Below are positions 62,934 to 64,000 of a stretch of DNA of 64,000 nucleotides, piece after piece. Source of the stretch: Actinomycetes bacterium (GTDB taxonomy: Bacteria; Actinomycetota; Acidimicrobiia; Acidimicrobiales; Acidimicrobilacustridaceae); NCBI GenBank assembly GCA_029782025.1, contig JAKOVR010000219.1, positions 80,823 to 144,822 on the forward strand. The letters run 5' to 3'. The notes under the pieces are model-generated. The model searched no databases, had not been told where the DNA came from, and was given only the letters and a program-made list of their open reading frames with translations. Positions within the stretch are counted from its first letter, which is position 1. Every line of letters begins with the position of its first letter. Both the position numbers and the translations under genes were made by a program.

Positions 62934-63220
62934 GGGGCGGGCCAGCCGGCGTCGGCCGCTTCGGCCGCCTGGTCGAGCAGCGCCGTGTAGACGGCCTGGT
63001 GCTCGGCCGGGGCGGCGGCGAGGAACTCCTGGAGGGCGGCCACCGCCCGGTCGACCTCGGCCTGCTCGAGGTAGTCGACCGTGCCGGCCGAGAAGCCCTG
63101 CACGTCGCCGATGCCGGCCCGGGGGACGAACAGCTTGAAGTCGTAGGAGGTCGCACCCACCAGGAGGCGGATCTGCGGCGGTTGTGACTGGGTGGATCGG
63201 AACGGGCCGTTGACGGACAT
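62930..63220 (-). CDS. small hypothetical protein coupled to the ATP-grasp gene
   Basis: A protein of 96 residues. ATG 63220 follows GAGGAGG, a strong ribosome site. The N-terminal half is beta-like (QIRLLVGATSYDFKLFVPRAGIGDV) and the C-terminal half helical (EQAEVDRAVAALQEFLAAAPAEHQAVYTALLDQAAEAADAG). It has no Cys. It leads a two-gene unit whose second gene is an ATP-grasp enzyme, so it could be a substrate, a carrier or a regulator. I recognise no family. It diverges from the CBS gene at 63512 across 291 bases that hold no gene that I can see. Confidence 0.75.
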   Translation of the reverse strand: MSVNGPFRSTQSQPPQIRLLVGATSYDFKLFVPRAGIGDVQGFSAGTVDYLEQAEVDRAVAALQEFLAAAPAEHQAVYTALLDQAAEAADAGWPAP

Positions 63221-63511
63221 CGGGACCTCCTCGGGGTCGGCCCCGACCCGGTGGGGTCGGCGCCTACTGCTCCGGACGGTAGCCGAGCGGGTCGGTTACC
63301 CCGTCCCGCCCCCGGTCTGGACGGTCGTTCTGATCCGTTCCGCCTGGCGGAGGGCCGACGAGGTGTCACGCGACTGGAACGGGCGCAGGCCCCGCGGGCG
63401 AGCCCGATGTGGCACAGTCGACCCAGAGGGCGCGACGCCCGTCCCCCTGCGCACGACGAGGTGGTGCACCGAGCGGCGGTCCGCCCCGACCCCGAACCAG
63501 GAGGTGCCGCC

Positions 63512-63946
63512 ATGCGCGTGTACGCCATCCTCGCCGGCAAAGGCGCCGACGTCGCCACGATCCCCCCGGACGCCGCCGTGCTCGACGTGGCCCGTGCCCT
63601 CGCCCACCACCGTGTCGGGGCGCTCGTCGTCGCCGACGACGGCGGCGGCATCGCCGGCATCGTGTCCGAACGCGACCTCGCCCGTGCGCTGGCCGCCGGC
63701 GAGCCCGACGTGCTGGCGTGGCCCGTCACCCGGGTGATGACGGCCGAGGTGCTCACCTGCGGGCCGGACGACACGGTCGACCACCTGATGGACGTGATGA
63801 CCACCCGCCGCATCCGTCACCTGCCCGTCGTGGCCGACGGCCGGCTGGCCGGCATCGTGAGCATCGGGGACGTGGTCAAGCACCGCCTCGACGAGCTCCG
63901 CGAGGAGAACGGCCTGCTCTACGAGTACCTCCACACCGGCCGCTGA
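63512..63946 (+). CDS. CBS domain pair protein
   Basis: A 144-residue protein made of two CBS domains: YAILAGKGADVATIPPDAAVLDVARALAHHRVGALVVADDGGGIAGIVSERDLARAL, and VTRVMTAEVLTCGPDDTVDHLMDVMTTRRIRHLPVVADGRLAGIVSIGDVVKHRL. Stand-alone CBS pairs bind adenine nucleotides or related ligands and modulate partner proteins. The ATG follows AGGAGG at ideal spacing. Homologues are common in Actinobacteria and Proteobacteria; no partner is indicated. A type B hairpin follows the stop. Confidence 0.93.
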   Translation: MRVYAILAGKGADVATIPPDAAVLDVARALAHHRVGALVVADDGGGIAGIVSERDLARALAAGEPDVLAWPVTRVMTAEVLTCGPDDTVDHLMDVMTTRRIRHLPVVADGRLAGIVSIGDVVKHRLDELREENGLLYEYLHTGR

Positions 63947-63965
63947 CCCCACCGGCCCAGAGACT

Positions 63966-64000
63966 CGTGGGTGCGAATTGTTCGCGTTCGCGAACAATTC
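63966..64000. repeat. GGGTGCG-family palindromic hairpin, type B copy 2 (cut by the window end)
   Basis: The left arm 63966-63986 is identical to that of the 12417 copy, the loop is TT (63987-63988), and the right arm runs to the window edge with full complementarity so far (CGCGAACAATTC). The rest is presumed to lie beyond 64000. Confidence 0.88.

Overview
The window is a contiguous piece of a very GC-rich chromosome (by eye above 70% G+C, with G or C in nearly every third codon position and many GTG starts). Gene content points to an actinomycete (Actinomycetota), and the mix fits the class Acidimicrobiia: MeaB next to an NFU scaffold, a MoxR/DUF58/DUF4129/DUF4350 cluster, citramalate synthase, an IclR regulator divergent from leuCD, a DUF222-HNH protein and several fatty acyl-CoA genes. 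The lineage is inferred from gene content only.

Region by region: 1-6.6 kb holds the 3' end of murA, an NFU-type Fe-S scaffold, meaB, mscL, an enoyl-CoA hydratase, a rhomboid protease with a zinc-binding N-terminus and three small genes. 6.6-14.6 kb is a membrane and envelope cluster: a polytopic protein, DUF4129, DUF4350, MoxR ATPase, DUF58, then divergent SpoIIM-like and RDD genes. 14.6-24.7 kb carries cysteine desulfurase, mnmA, a MetE-like protein, ligA, a HAD protein and a PASTA-domain Ser/Thr kinase. 24.7-35.7 kb is centred on branched-chain amino acid synthesis: leuD and leuC face an IclR regulator across a palindromic operator, and leuB, ilvE and cimA form a second unit preceded by a leader peptide and a terminator hairpin. 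CimA, LeuCD and LeuB together would make 2-oxobutyrate for isoleucine by the citramalate route. 35.7-44.6 kb holds a lipoprotein, a sigma factor with a membrane partner, an L,D-transpeptidase, gltX, and tRNA-Gln(CTG) and tRNA-Glu(CTC). 45.4-57.0 kb has the DUF222-HNH gene and an acyl-CoA catabolic run (two ligases, a dehydratase-like protein, three crotonases, a permease, a flavin reductase) with a palindromic operator at the head of its main block.

The most notable part is 57.1-61.9 kb, a compact operon that looks like an undescribed RiPP (ribosomally made, post-translationally modified peptide) pathway. It has a 91-residue precursor-like peptide ending in Asn-Cys, a DegT-type PLP enzyme, a flavin monooxygenase, a DUF692 multinuclear non-haem iron oxidase (MNIO), and a partner protein with a PqqD-like C-terminus. 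Convergent to it is a two-gene unit: a 96-residue protein coupled to an ATP-grasp enzyme that probably starts at CTG.

Spread through the window are seven long intergenic hairpins whose arms all carry GGGTGCG. They mostly sit at gene 3' ends. One supplies the stop codon of leuB and another is translated as the C-terminus of the MNIO partner protein.
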